A stretch of 64,000 nucleotides of DNA. Origin: Cytophagales bacterium. Lineage in GTDB: Bacteria; Bacteroidota; Bacteroidia; Cytophagales; Cyclobacteriaceae. Made by a program: the position numbers and the translations under genes. Every line of letters begins with the position of its first letter. Positions within the stretch are counted from its first letter, which is position 1. The stretch lies in NCBI GenBank assembly GCA_033344775.1, contig JAWPMT010000004.1, positions 1,488,001 through 1,552,000 on the forward strand. Reading direction: 5' to 3'. Positions 51,935-60,097 of this stretch are shown one piece after another. A model generated the notes under the pieces. The model ran no database searches and had not been told where the DNA came from. It saw only the letters and a program-made list of their open reading frames with translations.

Positions 51935-53318
51935 ATGAAGCGATCAATTATCAAAGGACATTATTTTCTGCTGGCCTTGTGCGTTTTTTTGATTCAATGC
52001 TCGGATGATGATGAAAGTAACACCTTTCAGATCACCAGCATTACCCCCGCATTTGGTACATGCGGGGATATTATATCCATCAATGGAAACGCCTTCGGAA
52101 ACTCTTTAACTGACCTTCGGGTCCTATTGAATGAAGTGGAGCTTGAAATCCGACATGTGAGTGATGATCGAATTAATATCATTCTCTCGGAAGAGGAGGA
52201 ATCAGGTCAAATTGAAGTTTTCAAAGGAGAACTGAAAGCCACATCTGAACAAACGCTAGAGGTATCTAAGCCCGGCCCTATTGTGATCGAAAGCATCTCT
52301 ACCAATGAAGGCTTTTTTGGTGATGAAATCCTGATCAGAGGTGAAAATTTTGACCCAGAACCTACGAAAAACATCGTCAGGCTTGGGTTTACGGAATTTG
52401 AAGTAATCTCTGCAACTCGGTCCTCGCTTAGGGTCAGTGTACCGTTCGCTATCGATAGAAGAGGCACATTCACCATAGAAATCGGTTGTCGGGTCGCCAC
52501 GGATGATCAAGAGTTCTGGATCAATACCTCGCAAGGGTCCTGGAATAGCTTTTGGAATGACCGATGGCACGATGGCCGTCCGGTCGAATCTAAAAACTTC
52601 ATCGTCTATAGTGAAAAATCCAGCCAGGCCATGAGGCGTCAAATTGCCAGTGAAGCTGAAATTTCTTTCGACGATCTTAAATCTATCATCGACTATCAGG
52701 AAGGAGAATTCAGATTTCGTGAAGATTACGAAACAGATCAAATCCATATCCTCGCCGATTACAACCAACAGCCCTGGGTAGGTCTGGCTTATCGTGATGG
52801 ATTTATCATTCGGGCGAGGGATTCACCAAGGTACAATGGTGACCTGGAGCGATGGAAAAATGTATTTCAACATGAAATGGCACATGTCGTTGAATTTTTG
52901 ATGATTGGTGAATTTCAATACAGACAAGCCAATACAGTATGGATGCGAGAGGGATTTGGGAATTATGGCGCGCGTAATCACAGAGTACAGACCGTAGCAC
53001 AACTCAATACCTGGCGAAACCAAACCAGGAATTTGCCGGGAGAAGGAAAACCCGATCGCCATTAGGGTATGGGGGGACTTCCCACAATCAGTGATAGACA
53101 ACAATTCCTTCGTGGATTATTATGCCTATTTCGAGCTGGCTGTACGATACCTTCTTGATCCCAAAGGCCACAATAAAAGCATTGCTGATCTCAAAGCATT
53201 TTACAACGACTTAGGCCGTGGAGTTAATGTTCAAGTTGCCTTTGAGGCGCATTTCGACCTGAACATGAACGATTTTCAAGAGCAGTATTGGACTCTAATG
53301 GAAAACTATCTCGATTGA
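51935..53318 (+). pseudogene. TIG-domain gluzincin lipoprotein, frameshifted
   Basis: A lipoprotein (lipobox LIQC, C22) with two IPT/TIG domains (31-110 and 113-195) and a gluzincin peptidase domain: zinc motif HEMAH (H313, E314, H317) and third ligand E339 in WMREGFGNYG. The frame closes at 53065. Removing one A from GGAAAACCC (A4 at 53047-53050) restores a continuous frame through IAIRVWGDFPQSVIDNNSFV to the stop at 53318 (pieces 51935-53065 and 53091-53318), giving a normal C-terminal helical part (YFELAVRYLLDP). The lesion may be a real frameshift, phase variation or a sequencing error. All zinc ligands are before it. Head of the TIG-hydrolase-Kelch unit. Confidence 0.8.
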
Positions 53319-53325
53319 TCTATCC

Positions 53326-55239
53326 ATGATGAACTTAAGAAGGCACTGTTTGCGATTACTTTTAATCGTACTCGCAATTCAAATTACACTCCCAGGTACA
53401 GCCTTCGGTCAGGAACATAAAATTGATCTGGCCGCAGACTTACAAAATCCCACGTTATTGATCAAGTCAATTGATTCACTGATAAGCCATGAAATGGAGC
53501 AAGACCGACTACCAGGGGCGGCATTTATCATGGTACATGGGGATCAGGTCATTCATCAAAAGGGATATGGCGTCACTAATCTGGAGAACCATACACCTGT
53601 CAGTGTTGACAGCACCCTATTTCGGATTGGCTCTATAACCAAATTTGTTACGGTACTGGGTCTGATGAAACTGATCAATGACAATAAGATCAATATGAAT
53701 GATGAGGTTAACCAATACCTGGATGAACTAAAGCTAATGTCTAACTATGAAGAGCCTGTAAGGGTCTGGCATCTCATGACTCATACGGGAGGTTTTGATC
53801 AAAAACTGAGAGGCAGGCTTTTTGATAATCCAGAAGATCGTCCAACTATTGATTCTTTTCTCAAGGGTGAATTGATACAAGTGAAACCGCCAGGAAGGGT
53901 CGGTTCTTATGATACTTATGGAATCACTTTGGCCGGCAGGATCATTGAGCGAGTTTCTGGTATGTCATTTGAAGCATTTATCTCTGAAAATATCTTAAAA
54001 AAGATGGGCATGAATCTCTCCGGAATAGAAATGGCTGATCAACTTCCTCGCCTTACGGCCACGGGTTATGGACTTCAATCGGAAACATTCGTACCCCAGA
54101 AATACGAATATTATGTCACTACTCCCGCTTCTTCCATGGATGCAACAGCTGCAGATATTGGGAGATTCATAAAAGGTATTCTGGGACAAGATGCCGGAAT
54201 TTTATCTACGGATCTATGGCAGGAAATCCTTTACAAACGCCAATTCAGAAATGCTCCGGAAATCCCGGGATTTTCATACGGACTATGGGAAAGGATAATC
54301 GGAAAAGAACGTATTCTTTGGCATGGAGGAATCATGAATGGATATTCGAGTTCTCTTTACCTGCTACCTGAACACAACCTTGGTTTCTTCTTGGTTTATA
54401 CCCGGGATTTTGAAACCGGTCCTAATCCAAACTTAAGAAACCTACTACCCAATCACCTGATCGATAGATGGTTTCAAAAACCTGCTACTAAGCTGCCTGA
54501 AAAGATTTCGGTCGATGCCAAGCGATTTGAAGGAACATACGCCAATACCATATATTGTCGCATGTGTTTTGAGGGCGAGGGCGCAACCAGGAGAATTTTT
54601 TCCATTAAAGCGGTTGATAAAGGGATGATTGAGTTCCTGGGCACAAAATTCTACGCTTACGATCCGCTAAATTTTACGGACTCCACAGGAAGATTCAAGC
54701 TTGCCTTCCGAGAAGATACTCGTGGAGAGGTTAATTATGTTTTTGGAAATTGGTCCTCTGACGCTACATATGAAAAGCTGGGACCTTCCCTGCTTCTGGA
54801 GGTTAAGCAGTCCGGATTTTCAAAAGAGGCCATGTTGCCACTTCGAGCAATGACCTATAGAGGCTTAGCAGAATGGACCAATGCAGCCGAGGCCTATCAG
54901 GAGATTGTCAATTTACGTCCCTATGATGGACGGGCTTATCATTACCTGGGCATGTGCCTTTCCAATGCCGGCAAAAAAGAGCAAGCAATTGAGGCATTAA
55001 TCAAGGCTTATGATCTGGGACAATGGAAACGACATACGGCGAGAATGATTGCGGAACTTTACATGACCAAAGAAAATCTGCCAGGCACCTTACAATGGAT
55101 AACCAGGATAAAAAAAGATGCTCAGGAGTCGGGTATGGCCGCCCAAAAGATCCGAGATTTCATCTTGATGAGCCCTCTACTAAAAAATCTCGAAAATAAT
55201 TCCGAATTTAAGGAGATGATCAATTCTGAAGGTAAATGA
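53326..55239 (+). CDS. Exported serine hydrolase (beta-lactamase fold) with TPR tail
   Basis: A 637-residue exported protein (signal ends TAFGQEH). The penicillin-binding/class C fold has S103-x-x-K106 (SITK), Y195 in SYDTYG and the third motif HGG (333-335). The asparagine of the usual YxN is threonine here (YDT). Residues ~345-500 form a strand-rich linker domain, and ~505-590 contain TPRs (AEAYQEIVNLRPYDGRAYHY; KEQAIEALIKAYDLG). Likely a D-aminopeptidase/esterase-like periplasmic enzyme. It lies 7 bp after the gluzincin gene and overlaps the Kelch gene by 4 bp. Confidence 0.87.
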   Translation: MMNLRRHCLRLLLIVLAIQITLPGTAFGQEHKIDLAADLQNPTLLIKSIDSLISHEMEQDRLPGAAFIMVHGDQVIHQKGYGVTNLENHTPVSVDSTLFRIGSITKFVTVLGLMKLINDNKINMNDEVNQYLDELKLMSNYEEPVRVWHLMTHTGGFDQKLRGRLFDNPEDRPTIDSFLKGELIQVKPPGRVGSYDTYGITLAGRIIERVSGMSFEAFISENILKKMGMNLSGIEMADQLPRLTATGYGLQSETFVPQKYEYYVTTPASSMDATAADIGRFIKGILGQDAGILSTDLWQEILYKRQFRNAPEIPGFSYGLWERIIGKERILWHGGIMNGYSSSLYLLPEHNLGFFLVYTRDFETGPNPNLRNLLPNHLIDRWFQKPATKLPEKISVDAKRFEGTYANTIYCRMCFEGEGATRRIFSIKAVDKGMIEFLGTKFYAYDPLNFTDSTGRFKLAFREDTRGEVNYVFGNWSSDATYEKLGPSLLLEVKQSGFSKEAMLPLRAMTYRGLAEWTNAAEAYQEIVNLRPYDGRAYHYLGMCLSNAGKKEQAIEALIKAYDLGQWKRHTARMIAELYMTKENLPGTLQWITRIKKDAQESGMAAQKIRDFILMSPLLKNLENNSEFKEMINSEGK

Positions 55240-56201
55240 ATCTCTGGCTATCGGTCACCGTTTCAATTCTAACGCTTACCGGATCCATTCAACCAACTCC
55301 TTGCCCGAGAAATCAACCGGTAATTGCTTACCATGAACAGGATAGATCCTTTTACTTATTTGGAGGATATTGTTCTGAGAGCAAAACACGCCTCAACGAC
55401 CTTTGGAAATTTGACGGCCAGCACTGGCAATTAATCGAACAAGATCATTCACCGGAGCCCAGAAGTGGCCATACCATGATATATGACCCAACGCATCGAA
55501 GACTCCTTCTTTTTGGAGGGAAAAATGATCAGGGGTTATTACTCAATGACCTATGGGAATGGAAAAACGGATCGTGGCATTTGATTACTGAATCTGGGCC
55601 GCCAGCCAGGCAATCTCATCGTCTGGTGGTAAATTCCAGCACTGGGGATCTCCTACTGTTTGGAGGGTCGGATGTCAATCGTCAGGCGTTTGGAGATACT
55701 TGGATATTCAATGGAGAAACATGGTTGGAAAAAACAGATAAAGCAGGGCCTCCAGCTCGCCTTCAACATACCATGACCTATGATAACACTAGAGCAAAAG
55801 TGGTCCTTTTCGGAGGCTTTAATCGGATTGGGACGGAAAAAATAGTCCTTGGTGATACCTGGGAATGGGACCATATTAACGGCTGGGTTTTGGCCAGCAT
55901 GAATGACCATCTTGCCAGAGATCACCATGCCATGACTTATGATCCGAATCTTAAATTGACCATCTTGTTTGGAGGTTACCATGAGGGATACCTGGGCGAT
56001 ACCTGGGGATGGGATGGTTCCAACTGGCGACCATTGTCGCAGGCAATCGAATCCGGACTAACCAGAAGAGCGGGAAAACCAGGATTGACCTATAACACTC
56101 ACATCCATCGAATTACACTTTTCGGTGGCTGGGACCACACCAACCAACCGCTCATGGACTGGTGGTACCTTGATGAGAACGAATGGAAATCTCTCGAATA
56201 G
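55236..56201 (+). CDS. Exported Kelch-repeat protein, second paralog
   Basis: A 321-residue exported protein with a short signal (MNLWLSVTVSILTLTGSIQP) and six Kelch blades (RSGHTMIYDPTHRRLLLFGG; RQSHRLVVNSSTGDLLLFGG; RLQHTMTYDNTRAKVVLFGG; DHHAMTYDPNLKLTILFGG), each followed by W/G-D-x-W-x-W. It is a close paralog of the protein at 46510-47559; the two end the two oppositely oriented operons of this locus. The ATGA overlap couples it to the serine hydrolase. Confidence 0.86.
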   Translation: MNLWLSVTVSILTLTGSIQPTPCPRNQPVIAYHEQDRSFYLFGGYCSESKTRLNDLWKFDGQHWQLIEQDHSPEPRSGHTMIYDPTHRRLLLFGGKNDQGLLLNDLWEWKNGSWHLITESGPPARQSHRLVVNSSTGDLLLFGGSDVNRQAFGDTWIFNGETWLEKTDKAGPPARLQHTMTYDNTRAKVVLFGGFNRIGTEKIVLGDTWEWDHINGWVLASMNDHLARDHHAMTYDPNLKLTILFGGYHEGYLGDTWGWDGSNWRPLSQAIESGLTRRAGKPGLTYNTHIHRITLFGGWDHTNQPLMDWWYLDENEWKSLE

Positions 56202-56219
56202 CCAGAGCAGTGTGCCACT

Positions 56220-56837
56220 TCAGGGCAACACAATCGGACCAAGCAATGATAGCCAGAACACATTTCCCAAAACGATCCCTAATAATACCACCAGAAGTCC
56301 CGGAACTCCTTTTCGATGATACAAAATTCTTAACAGATAGCCCCAAGTGAACAGTAATACAGCAATACTTCCCAATAGCGGGATTACTGGAGATATATCA
56401 AAAAAAGCAGCAACTTTCACTTCGTCATTACCTTTCACCTCTTTTCCGGCCAGAACTATGATTAATGCAGCCGCGCTGGCAAGGTTCCTAAGTGGTGTTG
56501 AAATACCCAACGCGATCCAAAAGATCGATTTATTGCCTTTCCTTATACAAAAGCAACAACCAATTGCCATGATCAGAGTAATCAGAGGACCTGCGAAACT
56601 GATTATTCCTCGATCCGTAAGACTTTCTTCTTCCAATGGAGAAATCCCTCTTTCTATAGAGGCATGGTGCAACACCACGTCTGAATACCCTAGCGTTTTC
56701 GCTGCAAAAAAGTGACCCCCTTCGTGAGTAATGATCGCCAATGGTCCGGCGATAATCGCTAAACCCAACCACAGAGTTAGTATGTGCCAGTGTCTTGCTC
56801 CTTTCTTATTCAAACGATGCTCAGCCTGTTGCTCCAT
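56220..56837 (-). CDS. M50-like membrane protein with HEGGH motif
   Basis: A 205-residue protein with five or six membrane segments. Residues 38-42 are HEGGH within the first TM (PLAIITHEGGHFFAAKTLG), the intramembrane HExxH of M50 site-2-type peptidases; AGPLITLIMA near 80 may correspond to the second active-site helix. The NPDG motif of canonical M50 proteins is not seen, so activity is uncertain; some homologs are non-peptidase M50-like proteins. Convergent with the Kelch gene (18-bp gap). A shared 16-bp box lies 34 nt upstream. Confidence 0.75.
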   Translation of the reverse strand: MEQQAEHRLNKKGARHWHILTLWLGLAIIAGPLAIITHEGGHFFAAKTLGYSDVVLHHASIERGISPLEEESLTDRGIISFAGPLITLIMAIGCCFCIRKGNKSIFWIALGISTPLRNLASAAALIIVLAGKEVKGNDEVKVAAFFDISPVIPLLGSIAVLLFTWGYLLRILYHRKGVPGLLVVLLGIVLGNVFWLSLLGPIVLP

Positions 56838-56871
56838 ATCCCGATAAATCTAGCATTATGGCTAATAGGCA

Positions 56872-56887
56872 TTTTGTCAAAAATTGC
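56872..56887 (-). promoter_or_regulatory. Shared 16-bp box, copy d (M50-like gene)
   Basis: GCAATTTTTGACAAAA on the minus strand, 34 nt before the ATG at 56837. The surrounding bases (TTCCGCAAT) extend the identity with copy a. Confidence 0.7.
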
Positions 56888-56906
56888 GGAATAGGACGTT
56901 TGAGAC

Positions 56907-57908
56907 TCATCTGTACAGCCATTCTAACGTCTCTTTAAAAGAATCATACTCTTGCTGGCTGATATGATTCCATGCTCCATAAATGTGTTCCTCAGCCAGT
57001 TCATTGGCGGCATTGAAATAATCGCGACCGAGGTTTGTCTGATAAATACTATCCGAACGAGATTCGATAAGGGATAAATCTAGAAGTTCCTGAATCGCTT
57101 CATTACAAGTTATCTGAGTCACCCTCCAAAAGGGTTGGTTGTAACATCGTTCTATCGCATAAACACGATGGTTTCGGGTCGCTCCCAATAATTCCCGAGC
57201 CAAAGAACTCAGCTCCCACTTGGCCCATTCCTCAACACTGACCGATGCAAAGTTGTCAAATCGATGATGACCGATATCATTGAACGCTGCGGACAATTCC
57301 TGCTGAAAAATAAAAGCCTGAAGTATCGGGGGGAATTCTTCGAAGCCCATAGGCCTGTTGTCAAGCCGTAGTTCTAAGGAAGGTAGTTTTAACCTGGTAG
57401 CATAGAAGGAAATGATCTTTCTGGCAATTGTGGTAAGCACGTTGACATGAGCGTAATCGGGTTTACATGTTTCGGCTACCTCAACTTTCAAGTCCCAATA
57501 GCTATCTATAATAGTCCTCCCTCGATCATTCAAGGTCCAGCCTTCAACTCCTTACTCAATTAATTCCAGATGAATAAAATGCTCTATATCCTTCAAAATG
57601 GCGGTTTTATTGTAATGGGGGTATCGATAACTTATCTGATTAAGATTCAATCCCTCAACATCGTAATTTAGGAAGTAGCTCAAAAACCGCTTTAAGTTGT
57701 CTTCAGTAAGGTTTTCCTGATCTCTAAGAATTGCCCATAAAGGGAATATGGAACATGCAGATTTTTGCGATAGATTGCTCCCCAATGCCGACCAGAGTTG
57801 ACCAGCTACCTGGTCCGTTTGCGCTTGTTCAGAAACAGAACTCTGACCTGATAATTCAGCGAGCATTATCATCAAACAAAAAACCAATAACCACCAATTC
57901 CTTGACAT
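56907..57908 (-). pseudogene. Exported protein with MarR-like wings, interrupted by in-frame TAA
   Basis: Two open frames, 57552-57908 (118 codons) and 56907-57533 (which would need a TTG start), are in the same reading frame and are separated only by TAA (57552-57554). Reading through gives a 333-codon gene. The N-terminus is hydrophobic (WWLLVFCLMIMLAEL). The junction LELIE-stop-GVEGWTLNDRGRTII spans a winged-helix-like hairpin, and the C-terminus repeats it (YQTNLGRDYFNAANELAEEH; ISQQEYDSFKETLEWL) in MarR style. CAA to TAA would explain the stop. A signal peptide with wings is odd; function unknown. A shared 16-bp box lies 51 nt upstream of 57908. Confidence 0.7.
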
Positions 57909-57959
57909 TTCAAGTTAAGAACAAGGCTTCGGCAAATCTCCTTTAATGAATTATCGAAA

Positions 57960-57975
57960 TTTTGTCAATTATTGC
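57960..57975 (-). promoter_or_regulatory. Shared 16-bp box, copy e (interrupted gene)
   Basis: GCAATAATTGACAAAA on the minus strand, 51 nt before the ATG at 57908. It matches the consensus GCAAT-WW-YTGACAAAR. Confidence 0.68.
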
Positions 57976-58078
57976 GCGATCTGGAAAAATAACTCAGGGC
58001 GACTAACATAATTCTTATTCAGGGGCCTCCATCTTACTCGCCAGATATATTACAAACTGGAGATGAATTATCAATGAT

Positions 58079-59071
58079 TTAAGGCTTTTCTCCCCTCCTA
58101 AACTCACCTATCACCGGTAAATGATCACTGAGCATGCGCATGGAATCTGCATTGAAGAAATAAACTGGTTGCACTGATCCGACCACCATTTCATTGGCCA
58201 TGCCCTGATTGACTAACATATAGTCCAGCCTTCTTGCAGGTAAATCTGAAGGGTGGGTCCATACGGTTGAATCCATTGGATCAATCAGATGATTGTCCGT
58301 GAGTAACTTCAATTCATTGCTATTCGGATAGGCATTGAAGTCTCCGGCCATCATCAGGTTGGCCTCCGGGTTTTGTTGTACCAATTGATCGAATTGCTGA
58401 TTCAGTAAATGGATCTGACCCGCTCGCATGGCTTCATTCCTTGGACCTCTACCTGCCTTGAGGTGAACCCCGGTCAGCCAGAAATCGTAAGAAGGATCAG
58501 CAAAAATTTGCATAGTCCACATCCGGGTATTCAGGTTGACCTGCGTTTGCTTGTTTCCTTCATCATCCACATATCCAGTGACTGGTGTATAAATGTCTCC
58601 ATAGGCCTGTAGTACACCTAATGGAAAGCGACTCATCAGTACTACATTCATGTACCATCCAGGACTTGCAGCATCCGCAAAAAATTGATAACCCAGCTCC
58701 GGAAAGGAATCTCGAGCAAGACTCATCAGGTATTTTTCACTCTCGAATTCCTGCAATATCACCACGTCCGCATCTGCCATTTTGATGGCCTCCACCAGTA
58801 GCTGTGCACGCTGTGGCATATCTGGATCGGGGTTGTCCTCTCTCCGATTCCTGATATACGGATCATCATAAGGATCTACAAAATGTTCCACATTCCATGA
58901 CAGTACCTTGAACGTTTCTTCTTCAGGAAACTGGTACCCTACGGGGTGAGCAATGGTTGAAGAATCGGAAAGCACAACTTTTGGGCTTTCAACAGGTGAA
59001 GTAGTCTCAGTTGAAGGTTGATCACAGGCAAACACCGAGAAGGCCAATAGCATGAAAGGGAATCGATTCAT
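58079..59071 (-). CDS. Endonuclease/exonuclease/phosphatase-family lipoprotein
   Basis: A 330-residue lipoprotein (lipobox SVFAC, C16) with the full EEP catalytic set: SWNVEHF (Asn), VVILQEFES (Glu), GVHLKAGRG (His), AGDFNAYPNS (Asp, Asn) and SDHLPV (Asp-His). The family hydrolyses phosphodiester bonds in nucleic acids, lipids or sugars; surface anchoring suggests use on external DNA or phosphate esters. It stands alone, downstream of a composite repeat element. Confidence 0.88.
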   Translation of the reverse strand: MNRFPFMLLAFSVFACDQPSTETTSPVESPKVVLSDSSTIAHPVGYQFPEEETFKVLSWNVEHFVDPYDDPYIRNRREDNPDPDMPQRAQLLVEAIKMADADVVILQEFESEKYLMSLARDSFPELGYQFFADAASPGWYMNVVLMSRFPLGVLQAYGDIYTPVTGYVDDEGNKQTQVNLNTRMWTMQIFADPSYDFWLTGVHLKAGRGPRNEAMRAGQIHLLNQQFDQLVQQNPEANLMMAGDFNAYPNSNELKLLTDNHLIDPMDSTVWTHPSDLPARRLDYMLVNQGMANEMVVGSVQPVYFFNADSMRMLSDHLPVIGEFRRGEKP

Positions 59072-59108
59072 GTAACAAATCTAATCATGGTATTTGATCA
59101 GTATGTTA

Positions 59109-59263
59109 TCTAAAATTGACTCTTTTTTGTCAACTTTTCTTTCTTACCCCCGGCGTGGGTCGCTTCACTTCCCTAAAGGGAAAGATCGAAAATCAATTGA
59201 CTCCCTTAAGGGTTGGGGCGATCCGCCACAGCGGGTAAAAACAATTGATTTTCTAAAATTGAC
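59109..59263. repeat. Composite inverted-repeat element with flanking direct repeats
   Basis: TCTAAAATTGAC flanks the element as a perfect 12-bp direct repeat (59109-59120 and 59252-59263). Inside are an 11-bp perfect inverted repeat AAAATCAATTG/CAATTGATTTT (59190-59200 with 59241-59251 approximately), an imperfect pair TTACCCCCGGCGTGGGTCGC (59144) and GCGATCCGCCACAGCGGGTAA (59218), and self-complementary CCCTAAAGGG and CCCTTAAGGG. No coding capacity. It fills the spacer between the GNAT gene and the EEP lipoprotein gene and resembles a miniature mobile or REP-type unit. Confidence 0.65.
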
Positions 59264-59272
59264 GAAGTTTAC

Positions 59273-59749
59273 TTAAAGGCTTCTGTACATGATATAAGTA
59301 TCTACCAATCCATAAGTAGTTCGAAAGCCATCAGGAGTAGTCCCAATGATTTCAAAGCCTAACTTTTCCCATAATCTGATAGCGGCAATATTGGTACTGA
59401 TGACGACATTGAATTGCATCGCTAAAAAACCGATCGATTTCGCCATTTTCAAAGAATGCTCACCCATCAGTTGGCCAATGCCCTTCCCTTGCGCATCAGG
59501 ATGGACCATGTAGCTGGCATTGGCAATGTGGCTTCCCAGGTCAATTTGATTTGGCTTGATGATGTAGGTCCCCAGAATATTTCCCTCTTCTTCAAAGACA
59601 TAGGTATGCATGTTCGGCGCGAACCAATGTTTCAAAAGATCTGCTTTTGGTGTTGATGGATCGAATACATACGTATCCCGACGCTGAATCACGCGATGAA
59701 ATATTTCCCAGACCGAATCATAGTCTATGGGTTTAGCTTTTCTGATCAT
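59273..59749 (-). CDS. GNAT-family N-acetyltransferase
   Basis: A 158-residue acetyl-CoA-dependent acyltransferase: MIRKAKPIDYDSVWEIFHRV (motif C/D), SYMVHPDAQGKGIGQLMGEH (motif A with the Q-x-x-G-x-G acetyl-CoA loop) and NIAAIRLWEKLGFEIIGTTP (motif B). The acceptor is unknown. ATG 59749 is the true family start; a TTG five codons earlier overlaps the preceding gene. It follows the DUF6713-like gene by 4 bp. Confidence 0.9.
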   Translation of the reverse strand: MIRKAKPIDYDSVWEIFHRVIQRRDTYVFDPSTPKADLLKHWFAPNMHTYVFEEEGNILGTYIIKPNQIDLGSHIANASYMVHPDAQGKGIGQLMGEHSLKMAKSIGFLAMQFNVVISTNIAAIRLWEKLGFEIIGTTPDGFRTTYGLVDTYIMYRSL

Positions 59750-59753
59750 AAAC

Positions 59754-60095
59754 TTAGAGATCAAGTAAATGTAACATCCCGCAGAGGGCCGCCAGGATGA
59801 TCAAGGACCAGGAAATCCAGTCTTTGAATTCATTTTTCTTATGCCACAAGAACCCAATATGTAGAAAGCAATGCACGATCAAAAAGATACTGAAGCCATA
59901 TTTGAAAGTAGGATCATTTAAAGTAGAAGGCAACAATATCCAATAGAAAAGTGGTATATGTAGATAAAGGAAAACGATCATTCCTGTTCGTTCCGGAAGA
60001 AAGCTGGTCAAGGGAAACATTCGCCATTCGTGGCACCGGATCGCATCCAGTTCGTGCAACAAAATAAAACTCAGGCCGAGGGTAAAGAAATCCAT
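59754..60095 (-). CDS. DUF6713-like membrane protein
   Basis: A 113-residue protein with four predicted membrane helices. MDFFTLGLSFILLHELDAIR, CHEWRMFPLTSF and LHIGFLWHKKNEFKDWISW are typical of the DUF6713 group; the repeated histidine-glutamate pair (HELDAIRCHEW) and a later HIGFLWH could form a metal or substrate site within the membrane (inference). ATG 60095 begins the family's MDFF; it is 2 bp after the MDR oxidoreductase stop. Confidence 0.75.
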   Translation of the reverse strand: MDFFTLGLSFILLHELDAIRCHEWRMFPLTSFLPERTGMIVFLYLHIPLFYWILLPSTLNDPTFKYGFSIFLIVHCFLHIGFLWHKKNEFKDWISWSLIILAALCGMLHLLDL

Positions 60096-60097
60096 TA

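Noticed and set aside
53041-53095. Programmed frameshifting in the gluzincin gene
   Set aside because: There is no slippery heptamer or evident downstream pseudoknot, only an A4 run; a plain single-base insertion or sequencing error explains it.
49819-57975. TTGACA within the shared boxes as a standard sigma-70 -35 element
   Set aside because: Bacteroidota promoters use a different -33/-7 pattern, no TATAAT-like hexamer follows at 16-18 bp in any of the four cases, and the identity extends upstream to GCAAT.
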